A DNA stretch of 8,747 nucleotides from G039029935 sp039029935 (lineage in GTDB: Bacteria; Chloroflexota; Anaerolineae; Caldilineales; Caldilineaceae): NCBI GenBank assembly GCA_039029935.1, contig JBCCFC010000535.1, positions 1 through 8,747 of the forward strand. The letters are read 5' to 3'. Below, in pieces: positions 1 through 6,400 of this stretch. A program made the position numbers and the translations under genes. The notes under the pieces are model-generated. The model ran no database searches. It was not told the DNA's origin and was given only the letters and a program-made list of their open reading frames with translations. Position 1 is the first letter of the stretch. Each line of letters starts with the position of its first letter.

Positions 1-314
1 ACATCACCTAAATGGTTGCGCGCACGAGAGGCCATCTGCCCAATAATCATTTGCATGGCATCATAGACAGTCTCGCGCATCGACTGCGCCCCTTCAACAT
101 TAAAGTAAAGACAGCGATACATGCCCTGTTGATTCAAATAATCCATCAGCGCAAGCAGATAGCTGGTTTTGCCAACTTGACGAGGTGCATGGAGAATAAA
201 GTATTTTTTTTGTTGAATTAAAAATTCTATTTCATCTAGGTCAAATCGCTCTAATGGCGATAGACAATAATGTTCATGTGGTCGTACTGGACCAGCGGTA
301 TTAAATGTACGCAT
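1..314 (-). CDS. AAA-type ATPase, N-terminal part (runs off left edge)
   Basis: Reading leftwards from the ATG at 314-312 gives 104 uninterrupted residues and then the window edge, so only the N-terminus is present. The protein starts MRTFNTAGPVRPHEHYC, followed by a PLERFDLDEIEFLI segment and then the P-loop APRQVGKTS at residues 43-51. The P-loop has Ala in place of the usual first Gly, a variant I associate with the AAA_35-like ATPases that begin with a 'GPV....HY....ER' leader. The K49-T50 pair should bind ATP phosphates. A Shine-Dalgarno-like AGGAAAGG lies about 6 bases before the ATG on the minus strand, which supports this start. The gene is divergent from the transporter operon and nothing links it functionally to transport. 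Members of this ATPase group are often many-copy genes of unknown role. Walker B and any C-terminal domain lie outside the window. Confidence 0.85.
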   Translation of the reverse strand, partial: MRTFNTAGPVRPHEHYCLSPLERFDLDEIEFLIQQKKYFILHAPRQVGKTSYLLALMDYLNQQGMYRCLYFNVEGAQSMRETVYDAMQMIIGQMASRARNHLGD

Positions 315-430
315 GATTACCTTTCCTTTGCTATATGGCCTCTTCCCTACTGGTAATTTTGCTATAGACGATTCCTGCCCCAACTCATCATTACAACCAC
401 GATTATCATGGAGCTACCAGATACGAATGC

Positions 431-459
431 TTGAAAAAACGTTCTCAACATGCTATGAT
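431..459 (+). promoter_or_regulatory. Sigma70-like promoter candidate, far upstream of the operon
   Basis: TTGAAA at 431-436 and TATGAT at 454-459 are separated by 17 bases; each hexamer matches the consensus at five of six positions. Transcription would start near 466 and leave a leader of almost 390 bases before the binding-protein gene, so this could be a distal operon promoter or the promoter of a short untranslated RNA. It overlaps a minus-strand candidate at the -10 position. Assigned by eye only. Confidence 0.35.
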
Positions 460-487
460 TATAGACGGTCAGTGGATAATTAGCCAA
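458..487 (-). promoter_or_regulatory. Minus-strand promoter candidate for the ATPase gene
   Basis: Read on the minus strand, TATAAT (463-458) is a perfect -10 box, with TTGGCT (487-482) 18 bases upstream as a weak -35. The start would be near 451, giving a leader of about 137 bases before the ATPase start codon at 314. The -10 shares two bases with the -10 of the plus-strand candidate at 431-459, so the two would compete for polymerase. Confidence 0.35.
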
Positions 488-719
488 AGGCTTGGGCAAA
501 AAATGAAGCTCAGTATTATGCTTGCGTTTTATGATCACACTATTTTACTTCGTGTAGTCAAAAATAGCTACTAACACGCCTAATCAGCCAATTCAACACA
601 AAACCCTGAAAACTACACAAGCCATCCCTATAAACTCGTCATATGTCTTTTATGTTTCTGTAGACAACCAAAACAAACATTGTTGTTTTTATTTGGTAAA
701 ATATGCACTTTTTGCACAT

Positions 720-748
720 TAGACAAGCTTGATATTATGAAGTACAAT
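720..748 (+). promoter_or_regulatory. Likely main promoter of the transporter operon
   Basis: TAGACA at 720-725 and TACAAT at 743-748 are separated by exactly 17 bases; each box matches the sigma70 consensus at five of six positions. The predicted start at about 755 gives a leader of roughly 100 bases before the GTG start at 853. An overlapping alternative, TTGCAC at 712-717 with TATTAT at 733-738, has a 15-base spacer and is weaker. No operator-like palindrome is obvious on top of it. Confidence 0.45.
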
Positions 749-836
749 GGGGCAAGTTGCTTCCCGTACTCGTGAAATCGTACGTTTTAGGGGTATGAGA
801 GCGGACCAATCTTATCCTATATCACCATATCTGAAG

Positions 837-843
837 AAGGAGG
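837..843 (+). promoter_or_regulatory. Strong ribosome binding site fixing a GTG start
   Basis: AAGGAGG at 837-843 is a near-perfect Shine-Dalgarno sequence, 9 bases before GTG at 853. The next in-frame ATG (862) would be 18 bases away, too far. The site therefore selects GTG, consistent with the short basic N-terminus expected of a signal peptide. Confidence 0.8.
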
Positions 844-852
844 ATATTTACT

Positions 853-2907
853 GTGAAACGAATGAATTGGCTGATGCCAAATACCAAACGAGTCAGTGTA
901 CTCGTCGCATTAGTCGCTCTTTTGGCGTTGTTGGTGGCCTGTGGCGCACCAGCGCAAGAAGCTGCACCTGCTGGCGGCGATGATGACGGCGCTGCTGCAC
1001 CAGCAGTAGAGGCAGACGGAACCTATAAGGAATCGCCCGTATTGGCAGAGCAGGTTGCGAGTGGTGACTTGCCACCTGTTGAAGAGCGATTGCCTGCGGA
1101 GCCTGCGGTCATGGAGCCTATCGAGTCGGTTGGTACGTATAACGACACCATCTTTGTCTATGTACCCAGCAACGAACCATGGAACACCTTGCAGGAAGAA
1201 ACTGAGCGCGGCAGCTATCTTGGCTACATTCGTGCCGACAACGAGGTCGTGGGCAATTTAGCCAAAAGCTTTGAGCTATCTGATGACTTTATGAGCTTGA
1301 CCATCCATCTGCGCGAAGGCACCAAATGGTCGGACGGCCATCCATTCACCGCTGACGACATTATATTTGCTTTTGAGGCACACTTTGACAGTCGCATCGG
1401 GTCAGGCAGTCAGCCGTTCTGGATGAACAAGGTCCGTCGAGCCATCAAGGTGGACGACTACACCGTTCGTTTGGAAACCGATGAGCCATATCCAGTGATG
1501 TTGGCGAAGATGGGTGAACCAGCGGGTGGTGACTGGCACGCATACCTGCCCAAGCACTATATGGAACAGTTCCATCTTGACTACAACCCAGATGCAGGTA
1601 CGCTGGCTGAAGAACTTGGCTATGATAGCTGGGAAGCGGCCTTTAACGCCCATGATTGGGAATACCAGAATGGCTATCGACATATCACTGAAGATGGCGA
1701 AGTGCGCCCAACCATGCAGCCTTGGATGCTTGTCGAGGTAAGTGACACCAGCAAAGTTCACGAGCGCAACCCATACTTCTGGAAGGTCGATGAAGTGGGA
1801 CAGCAATTGCCTTACATTGATCGTATCGTGACAGGTATTGCCGACCCAGAGACAATCAACCTCAAGATTATTGCGGGTGAAGTTGATCTAGATTATGGTT
1901 CGGTCAGCGTCGATAACTATGCACTCTACAAGGAAAATGAGGCCGCTGGTGGTTATACCACACGAGAGCTACAGATGCAGGGTGATGCAGCAGTCGGGTT
2001 TGCGGTCAACCAGACCATTGATGATCCAGTCAAGCAGCCTGTTTTCCAAGACCTGCGCTTCCGTCAAGCACTCAATTTGGCAATCAACGCCGATGAAATC
2101 AACGAGACTGTCTTCTTTGGCTTGGGTCAGCCCATGGCATTCCCAGTGGTTGGCACAAGCTTCCATATGGATAAATGGGACAACAATCCTATGGATGCCT
2201 TTGACGTTGATGCGGCCAGCGCACTCTTGGACGAGGTTGGCTTGGACCAACGGGATGATGAGGGCTGGCGTCTTGGGTCGGATGGTGAACGCTTTACGCT
2301 GACGATGGAAGGTCGCACGCTTGGTGAAGCTAGTACACAGTTGGCCGCACTTGAATTGATTCGAGAGTACTGGCGAGATGTCGGTCTATCAACCGAACTG
2401 AAACTCTCTGAAGGGTCGCTACATACCGAACGTCGTGATGGTAATCTCATTGAGATCAACATGGGGCCATTTGTCCTTGGCTCAGAGGCACGTCAATACA
2501 TGATTGACCGCGAATTCTGGGCGCATGGTAGCCATGATTTGAACTGGGCCACACTCTGGGGTGATTGGCTGATCGCGTGGATTCAAGTCGAGGAAGGTAC
2601 ACGAACGTTGGACGAGTTTGACGGTGGTGTGCTGCCTGGCGTGGAACCACCACAAATCTATAAAGACCTGTTTATGTGGAATGAAGAGCGTTCCAAGACT
2701 GTTCTGGGTTCACCAGAGTATGTCGAAATCTCACAGAAGATTTTCGATTTCCACTTTGAGAACATACTCATGCAGGGTGTTGTCGGTGGTATGCCAAATC
2801 TGGTCGTCGCCAAAGAGAACCTTGTAAACGTGCCACAAGGCTACTTTGGCAGTGCCATTTGGTTTGGTGATCTAAACATTGAGGCGGAACAGTTGTATTT
2901 CAAATAG
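853..2907 (+). CDS. ABC transporter substrate-binding lipoprotein, family 5 (SBP_bac_5), large form
   Basis: A 684-residue extracytoplasmic binding protein that should capture the solute and deliver it to the two permeases downstream. Residues 1-29 are a lipoprotein signal: basic start, hydrophobic core and lipobox LVAC, with Cys30 as the lipid-modified residue. An Ala/Asp/Gly-rich linker (about 31-55) follows, as expected for a membrane-tethered protein. The family-5 signature lies at about 132-172, with GNLAKSFELSDD, then REGTKWSDGHPFTADDI. Around 336-352 is a NLKIIAGEVDLDYGSV segment typical of the family. Most family-5 proteins are about 500-600 residues, so this is a large form. It also carries a SPVLAEQVASGDLPPVEERLP block at 61-81, which I remember from large binding proteins in Chloroflexota and rhizobia. 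GTG start with a strong ribosome site; first gene of the operon. The substrate cannot be read from the sequence: peptides are the default family label, oligosaccharides are equally possible. Confidence 0.95.
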   Translation: MKRMNWLMPNTKRVSVLVALVALLALLVACGAPAQEAAPAGGDDDGAAAPAVEADGTYKESPVLAEQVASGDLPPVEERLPAEPAVMEPIESVGTYNDTIFVYVPSNEPWNTLQEETERGSYLGYIRADNEVVGNLAKSFELSDDFMSLTIHLREGTKWSDGHPFTADDIIFAFEAHFDSRIGSGSQPFWMNKVRRAIKVDDYTVRLETDEPYPVMLAKMGEPAGGDWHAYLPKHYMEQFHLDYNPDAGTLAEELGYDSWEAAFNAHDWEYQNGYRHITEDGEVRPTMQPWMLVEVSDTSKVHERNPYFWKVDEVGQQLPYIDRIVTGIADPETINLKIIAGEVDLDYGSVSVDNYALYKENEAAGGYTTRELQMQGDAAVGFAVNQTIDDPVKQPVFQDLRFRQALNLAINADEINETVFFGLGQPMAFPVVGTSFHMDKWDNNPMDAFDVDAASALLDEVGLDQRDDEGWRLGSDGERFTLTMEGRTLGEASTQLAALELIREYWRDVGLSTELKLSEGSLHTERRDGNLIEINMGPFVLGSEARQYMIDREFWAHGSHDLNWATLWGDWLIAWIQVEEGTRTLDEFDGGVLPGVEPPQIYKDLFMWNEERSKTVLGSPEYVEISQKIFDFHFENILMQGVVGGMPNLVVAKENLVNVPQGYFGSAIWFGDLNIEAEQLYFK

Positions 2908-2913
2908 ACAGTA

Positions 2914-3007
2914 TCCGGTAGGCCAGTAATCGGTGAGTCGGTAGTCAGTGGGTCGGTAGTCTGTACTGACCTACCGACCTACTGACCTACCGACCACCGA
3001 CCTACTG
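2914..3007. repeat. Octamer-built long hairpin between binding protein and permease B
   Basis: The right half is a run of near-identical octamers, CTACCGAC, CTACTGAC, CTACCGAC, then a 7-base CACCGAC and CTACTG (2971-3007). The left half is the reverse complement in degenerate form (about 2924-2959). The core stem pairs 2944-2959 with 2971-2986, with one G-T wobble, across an 11-base loop. Allowing small bulges, pairing extends to about 2930/3000. There is no T-run after it, so it does not look like an intrinsic terminator. It fills almost the whole gap between stop and next start. A relative lies at 7468-7569. It may protect the upstream binding-protein mRNA or damp readthrough, as REP elements do between malE and malF; that is inference. 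Confidence 0.9.
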
Positions 3008-3025
3008 CACAAAACGGGAACATCT

Positions 3026-4018
3026 ATGGCTCTCTACATGGTGCGGCGTGTCATCTACATGATCGTGCTGCTCTTTATTCTCTCGATTGTTTCATTTGCA
3101 ATCATTCAACTGCCCCCCGGCGACTATCTCTCGACCTATGTTGCCAGTTTAGAGTCTCGCCGCATCCCTGTCACTGACGAACTGATTGAATCATTACGCG
3201 AACGCTATGGGCTTGGCGACCCCTTCTATGTCCAATATGCAAAGTGGATGGGGAATCTGCTGGTGGGTGACATGGGCGATTCGTTTATGCTTGAACGCCC
3301 CGTCAATCAAGTCATTGGCGAACGATTGGCCCTTTCCGTGACCTTATCACTGACAACGCTTGTGCTTGTCTATGTGATTGCTGTCCCGATTGGCATCTAC
3401 TCAGCGACCCATCAGCACTCCATTGGCGACTATATCGCAACCATCTTTGGGTTTCTTGGATTAGCCACACCCAACTTTTTATTGGCTTTGATTTTGATGT
3501 ATCTCGCCTTTCTCTATCTGGGCTGGAGTCCGGGTGGACTATTTTCGCGCGAGTATCTTGTGGCACCTTGGAGTCTGGGTCGGGTAATTGACCTGCTCAA
3601 ACATTTGCCGATTCCGCTAATTGTGATTGGCACGGCTGGCACTGCCGAGATTATCCGCATTCTACGTGGGTCACTGCTAGATGAACTGAGCAAACAATAT
3701 GTTGTGACCGCACGGACCAAAGGTGTCAGCGAACGGCGACTCTTGATGAAGTATCCTGTACGCCTAGCGATTAATCCAATTGTCAGTACCATCGGCGGAT
3801 TGCTGCCAGCCATTATTTCAGGGGCAACGCTCACATCCATCGTGTTGAGCCTACCGACCATTGGACCGTTACTGCTCCGCGCACTGCAAGCACAGGATAT
3901 GTATTTGGCGGGGAGCATCATCATGCTTCTCAGTGCATTGGGCATGATTGGGACAATCGTATCCGACCTGCTTTTGGTGGCGATTGACCCTCGCATTCGT
4001 TTTGAAGAACAGGCGTAA
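3026..4018 (+). CDS. ABC transporter permease, OppB/DppB family
   Basis: A 330-residue inner-membrane permease forming half of the translocation channel. Hydrophobic segments are visible at about 9-28, 102-122, 134-165, 190-210, 249-275 and 290-319, the usual six for this family. The N-terminus (MALYMVRRVIYMIVLLFILS) is the standard OppB-type start. The cytoplasmic EAA loop that docks on the ATPases is at about 225-251, with YVVTARTKGVSERRLL and then NP. The protein ends in DPRIRFEEQA, the normal family C-terminus, and its length is typical, so it is intact. The ribosome site is weak (GGGA at 3016-3019, 6 bases before ATG). The gene follows the binding protein by 118 bases, nearly all of it the octamer hairpin, so its expression probably depends on readthrough. 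It should pair with the permease at 4179-5345. Confidence 0.95.
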   Translation: MALYMVRRVIYMIVLLFILSIVSFAIIQLPPGDYLSTYVASLESRRIPVTDELIESLRERYGLGDPFYVQYAKWMGNLLVGDMGDSFMLERPVNQVIGERLALSVTLSLTTLVLVYVIAVPIGIYSATHQHSIGDYIATIFGFLGLATPNFLLALILMYLAFLYLGWSPGGLFSREYLVAPWSLGRVIDLLKHLPIPLIVIGTAGTAEIIRILRGSLLDELSKQYVVTARTKGVSERRLLMKYPVRLAINPIVSTIGGLLPAIISGATLTSIVLSLPTIGPLLLRALQAQDMYLAGSIIMLLSALGMIGTIVSDLLLVAIDPRIRFEEQA

Positions 4019-4030
4019 TACTAACTAACC

Positions 4031-4054
4031 GCAGAGGGCGCAGAGGGCGCAGAG
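4031..4054. repeat. 9-bp tandem repeat (GCAGAGGGC)
   Basis: GCAGAGGGC occurs twice in full (4031-4039, 4040-4048), followed by a partial GCAGAG (4049-4054). It is a short array 12 bases after the permease B stop codon. I recall similar GCAGAGG arrays as dispersed intergenic elements in several environmental bacterial lineages, but its function is unknown. Confidence 0.85.
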
Positions 4055-4072
4055 AATGTGAGAGGACAGATA

Positions 4073-4100
4073 TTGTAGGGGCGCACCCTTACGGTCGTCC
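4073..4100. repeat. 28-bp hairpin repeat, copy 1
   Basis: It begins TTGTAGGGGCG and ends GGTCGTCC. It differs from copy 2 (4127-4154) at three positions. Bases 4079-4087 pair with 4093-4100 in an 8-bp stem with one bulged base (4084), one G-T wobble (4081/4098) and a 5-base loop. It resembles small dispersed REP-like repeats. Confidence 0.9.
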
Positions 4101-4126
4101 GAGGGTTTTGGGTCGATAGATATCAC

Positions 4127-4154
4127 TTGTAGGGGCGTACCCTTGCGGTCGCCC
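4127..4154. repeat. 28-bp hairpin repeat, copy 2
   Basis: Direct repeat of 4073-4100, 54 bases further on, with three differences. Bases 4133-4141 pair with 4147-4154 through 8 Watson-Crick pairs around one bulged T (4138) and a 5-base loop. It ends 24 bases before the preferred ATG of the permease C gene. A possible upstream TTG start for that gene (4143) would lie inside this repeat, which is one reason to reject that start. Confidence 0.9.
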
Positions 4155-4178
4155 ACAAAGTCAGACAGCGGAAAAAAT

Positions 4179-5345
4179 ATGAGAGAGAATGAAGCAGACA
4201 ACACAGGTGTAGAGCAGAATAATCCCACAATAGAATCCCAAAAGCGTACTAGCAGAAGTGCTGCTGAAGAACGCTATTATATGGCGTCAAGCTGGACACT
4301 CATGCGCCGCCGTTTTGTCAAGCATAAATTGGCCTTGTACGGTGGTTCTGTCCTTCTCGTCATCTATTTGGTCGCCGCCTTTGCGGGTTTCTTCTCGGTA
4401 GCTGGTTCATTTGAGCGTTTTCCCGACCACCTCTTTACACCACCAACACGGATACACGTTTTCCATGAAGGACAGTTTCAACGGCCATTTGTCTATGGCT
4501 TGACCACAGGACGCGATCCTGTGACCCGTGCAATGGTCTTTGTCGATGACCCAGAGCAGCGTTACCCGATTCGTTTCTTTGTCCAGCGACATGAATATAA
4601 GCTATTGGGACTGTTTCCCAGCACGCTGCATTTTCTTGGCGTCGATGAACCAGGAACCCTGTTCCTCTTTGGGACTGATAGTCTGGGGAGAGATATGTTC
4701 TCACGCGTCCTCCAAGGTGCACGTGTATCACTCTCTATCGGGTTAGTAGGCGTTGCCATCAGCTTTGTATTGGGCTGTCTCTTTGGCGGTCTATCCGGCT
4801 ACTTTGGCGGCTGGGTTGATATGGTCGTGCAGCGCATAATCGAGTTTTTGCAGTCACTGCCAACCATTCCACTGTGGATGGGGTTGGCGGCAGCCGTGCC
4901 GATTGAATGGCCTGCGTTACGGGTCTACTTTATGATCACGATTATCCTCTCGCTCATTGGGTGGACCGGGCTTGCGCGCGTGGTGCGTGGCAAGCTCCTG
5001 CAACTGCGTGAGGAAGACTTTGTGATGGCGGCTAAATTTGCTGGCTCCACAGAATTGCGCATCATCACCCGCCATCTGCTCCCTGGCTTCATGAGCTACC
5101 TTATCGTCCATCTCACATTGGCCGTGCCAGGCATGATCCTTGGTGAAACAGCCCTCAGCTTTATTGGCGTGGGCCTACGCCCCCCCGTTGTGAGTTGGGG
5201 CGTGATGTTGCAACAGGCGCAGAATGTGCGTACCGTTTCCATGCAACCTTGGCTGCTGATACCAGGGTTATGTGTTGTGGTTGTGGTCCTTTGTTTCAAC
5301 TTTGTTGGGGATGGATTAAGGGATGCTGCTGATCCGTATAAGTAG
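4179..5345 (+). CDS. ABC transporter permease, OppC/DppC family, with long periplasmic-side insert
   Basis: The second channel permease, 388 residues from the ATG at 4179. A TTG start at 4143 is also open, but it lies within a repeat and lacks a ribosome site, whereas 4179 has GCGGA at 4168-4172. A variable polar N-terminus (1-34) precedes SSWTLMRRRFVKHKLA, the OppC_N-type start, and the first membrane helix (about 51-73). About 90 residues follow (74-163), including PPTRIHVF, RPFVYGLTTGRDP, RYPIRFFV and YKLLGLFPS, before FGTDSLGRDMFSRV (164-177). Typical OppC proteins of about 300 residues lack this segment, and it probably lies outside the membrane near the binding protein. The EAA loop is at about 281-303 (FVMAAKFAGSTELRIITRHL). 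The C-terminus NFVGDGLRDAADPYK is canonical. I remember this long-insert form accompanying large binding proteins like the one at 853-2907. The gene appears intact. Confidence 0.94.
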   Translation: MRENEADNTGVEQNNPTIESQKRTSRSAAEERYYMASSWTLMRRRFVKHKLALYGGSVLLVIYLVAAFAGFFSVAGSFERFPDHLFTPPTRIHVFHEGQFQRPFVYGLTTGRDPVTRAMVFVDDPEQRYPIRFFVQRHEYKLLGLFPSTLHFLGVDEPGTLFLFGTDSLGRDMFSRVLQGARVSLSIGLVGVAISFVLGCLFGGLSGYFGGWVDMVVQRIIEFLQSLPTIPLWMGLAAAVPIEWPALRVYFMITIILSLIGWTGLARVVRGKLLQLREEDFVMAAKFAGSTELRIITRHLLPGFMSYLIVHLTLAVPGMILGETALSFIGVGLRPPVVSWGVMLQQAQNVRTVSMQPWLLIPGLCVVVVVLCFNFVGDGLRDAADPYK

Positions 5346-5431
5346 CCAGTGTTTTATCTCTTCAACTATAACTCGTTTTTGTTTTGTAATCTCTAGAACG
5401 ATAGTTACATGCTCCCTTGGCACAAAAATGG

Positions 5432-5459
5432 GAACATGTTAGAATTATGTTCAGAACAT
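5432..5459. promoter_or_regulatory. Cluster of GAACAT half-sites (possible operator)
   Basis: GAACAT at 5432-5437, its complement ATGTTC at 5447-5452 and GAACAT again at 5454-5459 form a compact cluster. The last two make a perfect odd palindrome, ATGTTCAGAACAT (5447-5459). The cluster lies just upstream of the promoter candidate for the small-protein/HNH pair, where a repressor or activator could bind. The half-site resembles the Gram-positive LexA GAAC/GTTC element, but the required GAAC-4-GTTC spacing is absent, so no regulator is assigned. Confidence 0.4.
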
Positions 5460-5466
5460 TGTGTGA

Positions 5467-5505
5467 TTGTCTAGCCTGCAAATACCTATATACAGTTAAA
5501 CTGTA
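5467..5505 (+). promoter_or_regulatory. Promoter candidate with 15-bp palindrome for the HNH pair
   Basis: TTGTCT (5467-5472) and TATACA (5489-5494) are 16 bases apart and form a plausible promoter. TACAGTTAAACTGTA (5491-5505) is a perfect 7-1-7 palindrome that overlaps the -10 and the expected start region. A protein bound there would block initiation, as in autoregulated gene pairs. The leader to the ATG at 5545 would be about 40 bases. The palindrome is certain; its role as an operator is inferred. Confidence 0.45.
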
Positions 5506-5544
5506 AGGATTAAAATGTGATTCGTTTGTACTCAGGAGAGTTAT

Positions 5545-5952
5545 ATGTCAAAAGTGGTAATTCAACCCAATTTGGTGCTTGATGCAGAGCAAATCCTGAA
5601 TGGTATGACTAAAATGGCAATCAATGAATTTGAGCACCTTTTTGAACAAATTCTTGCTTTGCGTGCGCGTCGTATTGTCCCAACCATATCACAAGAAGAG
5701 GGTGAACTACTCCTAAAAATTAATGAGGGCGTCCCTGATGAGGTTCGTCTACGCTTTCGATTACTACGGGAAAAAATGTGGGGTGAAGTCATTACACAGG
5801 AAGAGCATGAAGAACTGATTGATCTCACAGATCAAATTGAGACATCAGATGTGGACCGTTTACAAAATTTACTCAAGTTAGCACAGTTACGAAATGTTTC
5901 TTTGGATACGGTCATGGGCCAGTTAGACCTAAGAAAACCAACCTATGCCTAG
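5545..5952 (+). CDS. Small helical protein paired with an HNH nuclease; function unknown
   Basis: A 135-residue soluble protein with no signal peptide or membrane segment. It is rich in Leu, Glu, Arg and Gln and looks almost entirely alpha-helical. Recognisable blocks are VLDAEQILNGMTKM (11-24), LFEQILALRARRIVPTIS (32-49), EEGELLLKINEGVPDEVRLR (51-70) and a C-terminal RLQNLLKLAQLRNVSLDTVM (105-124). It has no catalytic motif I can name. The start is well supported by AGGAG at 5534-5538, 6 bases before ATG. The stop overlaps the next start by 8 bases, so the two products are probably made in a fixed ratio. I remember similar small-protein plus HNH pairs from cyanobacteria and Chloroflexota; the small partner may bind, target or restrain the nuclease. 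The DNA is visibly more A+T-rich than the flanking transporter genes. Confidence 0.85.
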   Translation: MSKVVIQPNLVLDAEQILNGMTKMAINEFEHLFEQILALRARRIVPTISQEEGELLLKINEGVPDEVRLRFRLLREKMWGEVITQEEHEELIDLTDQIETSDVDRLQNLLKLAQLRNVSLDTVMGQLDLRKPTYA

Positions 5953-6400
5953 AAGTTATATCCCTGTGGGTATCAAACGTATTGTCAAGGAGCGTGCTTA
6001 TGGTTGCTGTGAATATTGTTTTGCACCCGAAGATCATGCCACAGAAACATTTGAAATTGAGCATATCATTCCGTTGAGTAAAGGTGGCACGAGTGAACCC
6101 AACAACTTGGCATTATCATGTTCAGGATGTAATAGTCGTAAATATAACAGAACAGAAGCGTTAGACCCGATAAACGATGAGATGGTTGCTCTGTACAACC
6201 CACGTTTACATAACTGGGTTGAACACTATAGCTGGAGTCCAGACTATACGTTGCTGATTGCACATACATCTATTGCGAGAGCCACAATCAATGCGTTGGG
6301 GACAAACCGTACACAGCTTGTAAATATGCGTTTGCTATTGTATTCTGCGGGTAAACATCCACCGAAATTCATGGACGGATACTCAAGGCACAAAATTTAA
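5945..6400 (+). CDS. HNH endonuclease with Cys4 zinc site
   Basis: A 151-residue protein with a complete small HNH nuclease domain in its first half. CEYC (22-25) and CSGC (59-62) form the two halves of a structural zinc site. EHIIP (39-43) supplies the metal-activating His40, NN (53-54) the middle Asn, and CNSRK (62-66) the last motif with Asn63, so it is an H-N-N variant of the fold. The second half contains YNPRLHNWVEHYSW (84-97) and TSIARATINALGTNR (108-122), a conserved tail I associate with this subfamily. All expected metal and zinc residues are present, so it is probably active in cutting DNA. Its ATG lies within the end of the upstream gene (8-base overlap) and has no good ribosome site, which points to coupled translation. 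It ends 34 bases before ATPase D. Alternatives are a homing-type or defence nuclease; its target is unknown. Confidence 0.92.
   Translation: MPRSYIPVGIKRIVKERAYGCCEYCFAPEDHATETFEIEHIIPLSKGGTSEPNNLALSCSGCNSRKYNRTEALDPINDEMVALYNPRLHNWVEHYSWSPDYTLLIAHTSIARATINALGTNRTQLVNMRLLLYSAGKHPPKFMDGYSRHKI

Larger units (their letters stand above)
315..852. other. Divergent intergenic region with promoter-like sites
   Basis: This 538-base stretch separates the minus-strand ATPase from the plus-strand transporter operon. I see no credible gene in it: the reading frames are short and lack both a good ribosome site and recognisable protein sequence. It is A+T-rich in its middle part and contains several sigma70-like promoter candidates, listed separately. 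A weak 5-bp inverted repeat (CGTAC at 765-769, GTACG at 780-784) lies in the predicted leader of the transporter transcript; it is too short to call a riboswitch or operator. Confidence 0.6.

Noticed and set aside
747..983. A 78-residue plus-strand reading frame beginning before the binding-protein gene
   Set aside because: It overlaps the start of the binding protein in another frame, has no ribosome site, and its composition is that of an out-of-frame shadow.
2930..3000. The hairpin after the binding-protein gene as an intrinsic terminator
   Set aside because: The stem is long and repetitive, but no T-run follows and the next operon gene starts 26 bases on.
4143..4178. Extended TTG start for permease C, 12 codons upstream
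   Set aside because: The codon lies inside the second 28-bp repeat and has no ribosome site; ATG at 4179 is better placed.
4025..4228. A 67-residue minus-strand reading frame across the permease B/C junction
   Set aside because: It is created by the tandem and 28-bp repeats read backwards (for example repeated DRKG-PLQ and CALCALC) and has no protein-like character of its own.
5432..5459. LexA/SOS box of the GAAC-4-GTTC type
   Set aside because: The half-sites are present but the required spacing does not occur; only a GTTC-A-GAAC arrangement and a wider GAACAT/ATGTTC pair are seen.
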